Origin: Bacillota bacterium
GTDB lineage: Bacteria > Bacillota > Clostridia > Lachnospirales > Lachnospiraceae
Assembly (NCBI GenBank): GCA_023399455.1
Contig: JAEWPN010000024.1
Coordinates: forward strand, 1-6,970
Reading direction: 5' to 3'
Length of the DNA: 6,970 nt
Numbering within the stretch: the stretch's first letter is position 1; every line of letters begins with the position of its first letter. Made by a program: the position numbers and the translations under genes. Under the pieces are notes generated by a model. The model searched no databases. It saw only the letters and a program-made list of their open reading frames with translations, and was not told the DNA's origin. Below are positions 5,307 through 6,970 of the stretch, in pieces.

Positions 5307-6970
5307 ATGGAAAAGATTCTCGATGAGAACTACTATGATTTGATTATAGATAATGTAATGGTCCCCTATTACGACATCGGCAATAATATCACATACTTGA
5401 ACGACCGGCATTCCCTTCTGCACGTTTTAGCAGGCCAAATAGACCCCTGCGATCTCGGAGCAAATGCGTATCACCGTTTCCCCTCCATATACATATTGAC
5501 CTCGCAGATCAGCCTGGAAAAATCAGGTATCATCCAGGTTCAAAGCAACCCTGCGCTGGCGTTATATGGAACCGGGGCTATTGTCGGAATCATAGACACC
5601 GGTATTGACTATCGCCATTCAGCATTCAAGCACAATGACGGTACTACCAGAATACTTTCCATATGGGATCAGACCATTCAGTCGGGAACGCCACCTGAAG
5701 ATATGCTCTATGGCTCGGAGTACCCGAGGGAATTAATCAATATCGCCCTTCGTTCCGCAGATCCTCTATCCATCGTCCCTACTGTGGATGAGGATGGACA
5801 CGGCACCGCAATAGCGAGCATAGCCGCCGGGAAACCCGACGAATCCCAAGGCTTCAGCGGCGTGGCACCGGAAGCAGAACTCGTCGTCGTGAAACTTAAA
5901 CCAGCCAAATATAATTTACGGCAAGTTTCTTTCGTTCCCGATGATATTTTGTGCTATCAGGAGTCGGATATGATTCTGGCAGCCCGCTATATATTATCTG
6001 TCGCACAGCGGCTGAACCGGCCCGTAGTTATGTGCATCGCATTGGGCAGCAGCGACGGAAGCCACGACGGACAGGGCGCCGCAAGCAGCTATTTCGATTA
6101 TATTACACGTCTTTCTCAGGTATGTATTGCCATTTCGGCAGGAAATGAAGGCAATAGCAACAGGCATTATTACGGCAATACGACACAGACACCCTACCAA
6201 TCGGAATTCGAACTGAGAGTGGGAAGTCAGGACAGATTATTCTCGATGGAAATCTGGCCTTATGCACCCAGCCGTCTTTCCATAGAAATAATCTCTCCCA
6301 GCGGCGAATCCACTTCACTTGTTTATCCGAGAATCAACACTTGTGAAAGGTTCAACTTCGTATTCAATCAAGGTATCATTTGGGTAAATAACATCAGCTT
6401 TGAAGAAGAGACCGGAGAGCAGTTGATATTGCTACGCTTTGAAAATCCAATTTCAGGAATTTGGCGTTTTCAAGTATTTAATTTAGAGAATGAGCCCTTT
6501 TCATTTCACTCATGGCTGCCCGCCGGAAATATAATTTCCTCGGAAACATACTTTCTTCAGTCGAACCCCGACACTACCATACTCTCGCCCGGCAACGCCA
6601 TACACGCGCTTACGGTAACCGCATATAATCAGGATAATGACAGTATATTGATCGATTCCAGCAGAGGATACAGCCGCATCGGCCTGCCAAAGCCGAACCT
6701 GGCCGCTCCCGGTTTTAATTTGACCTGCGCCCTTCCCGACAATCGATACGGATCGCTGACCGGTACCGGAGCGGCTACCGCACACACCACAGGTATCATT
6801 GCTCTCCTTTTTGAGTGGGCTGTGTCAAGAGGAAATTATACATCCATTACAGGAGTGGATATCAACCAGCTTCTGATCAGAGGCGCATCCCGCAGCCCCA
6901 CTACCTCTTATCCCAACAATATTTGGGGATACGGGCAGGTTAATATCAATGGGGTGTTTGAACGGCTGGC
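5307..6970 (+). CDS. S8 (subtilisin-like) Csp-type protein, copy 2, catalytic Ser replaced by Gly; cut by window edge
   Basis: The frame is open from the ATG at 5307 to the last base, giving 554 full codons. The last residues match the first copy up to its residue 554, so only about three codons and the stop are missing. Identity to copy 1 is 44 of 60 over residues 1-60 and 51 of 70 over residues 481-550. The active-site positions have identical numbers: Asp97, His165 (DGHGTAIAS), Asn280 (SAGNEGN), and Gly488 (GGA at 6768-6770) in GTGAATAHTTG. It lacks a signal peptide and carries the same insert (about 296-410). The start was chosen because it aligns with MEKILDE of copy 1. An in-frame ATG at 5295 is possible. 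Neither has a good ribosome site: AAGGG sits only two bases before 5307. Translation may therefore be weak or depend on copy 1. Confidence 0.88.
   Translation, partial: MEKILDENYYDLIIDNVMVPYYDIGNNITYLNDRHSLLHVLAGQIDPCDLGANAYHRFPSIYILTSQISLEKSGIIQVQSNPALALYGTGAIVGIIDTGIDYRHSAFKHNDGTTRILSIWDQTIQSGTPPEDMLYGSEYPRELINIALRSADPLSIVPTVDEDGHGTAIASIAAGKPDESQGFSGVAPEAELVVVKLKPAKYNLRQVSFVPDDILCYQESDMILAARYILSVAQRLNRPVVMCIALGSSDGSHDGQGAASSYFDYITRLSQVCIAISAGNEGNSNRHYYGNTTQTPYQSEFELRVGSQDRLFSMEIWPYAPSRLSIEIISPSGESTSLVYPRINTCERFNFVFNQGIIWVNNISFEEETGEQLILLRFENPISGIWRFQVFNLENEPFSFHSWLPAGNIISSETYFLQSNPDTTILSPGNAIHALTVTAYNQDNDSILIDSSRGYSRIGLPKPNLAAPGFNLTCALPDNRYGSLTGTGAATAHTTGIIALLFEWAVSRGNYTSITGVDINQLLIRGASRSPTTSYPNNIWGYGQVNINGVFERL

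Noticed and set aside
5255..5326. Short 23-codon frame beginning ATG AGC CTG between the S8 genes
   Set aside because: It has no Shine-Dalgarno, overlaps the start of copy 2 in another frame and resembles nothing known. It could be a leader peptide but nothing supports that.
1..6970. CRISPR array, tRNA or rRNA genes, prophage or transposase genes
   Set aside because: No regularly spaced direct repeats, no tRNA-like or rRNA-like sequence and no transposase or integrase motifs were seen on either strand.

Overview
The window looks like chromosomal DNA from a spore-forming, low-to-mid GC Clostridia species, most likely Lachnospiraceae. This is inferred from protein character: a CvfB-type S1 protein, a bacterial acyl-ACP thioesterase, a CPBP membrane protease, and S8 proteases of the Csp-like clostridial type. 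Strong AGGAG-type ribosome sites and large intergenic palindromes point the same way. No rRNA, tRNA, CRISPR array or transposase gene was seen.

Layout. Positions 1-283 are a long imperfect palindrome (MITE-like) with perfect 20-bp ends, followed by a terminator hairpin at 298-329. Two minus-strand transcription units follow. The downstream one (promoter 1577-1605) carries a 77-aa HPr-like protein (1278-1511) and, 8 bp later, a CPBP intramembrane protease (355-1269). The upstream one (promoter 3396-3425) carries an acyl-ACP thioesterase (2612-3337) whose stop overlaps the start of an S1-domain CvfB-like protein (1773-2615) by 4 bp. The two units are separated by a structured element (1622-1763). 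It can fold as a three-way junction and ends in a T-tract in the minus sense, so it probably ends the thioesterase-cvfB transcript.

Diverging from the thioesterase, two tandem plus-strand genes encode S8 (subtilisin-like) proteins. The first is complete, 557 aa (3558-5231). The second (5307 to the window edge) runs off the right end about three codons before its expected stop. They are about 73% identical over the stretches I compared and appear free of net insertions or deletions. Both keep the catalytic Asp, His and oxyanion Asn, and both have Gly in place of the catalytic Ser (residue 488, codon GGA in each). They also carry a Csp-like insert between the Asn and Ser motifs and have no signal peptide. 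I read them as a tandem pair of pseudoproteases, possibly comparable to the inactive Csp proteins of spore germination. A sequence resembling a sigma-E promoter lies upstream of the first copy. This pair is the most interesting content of the window.
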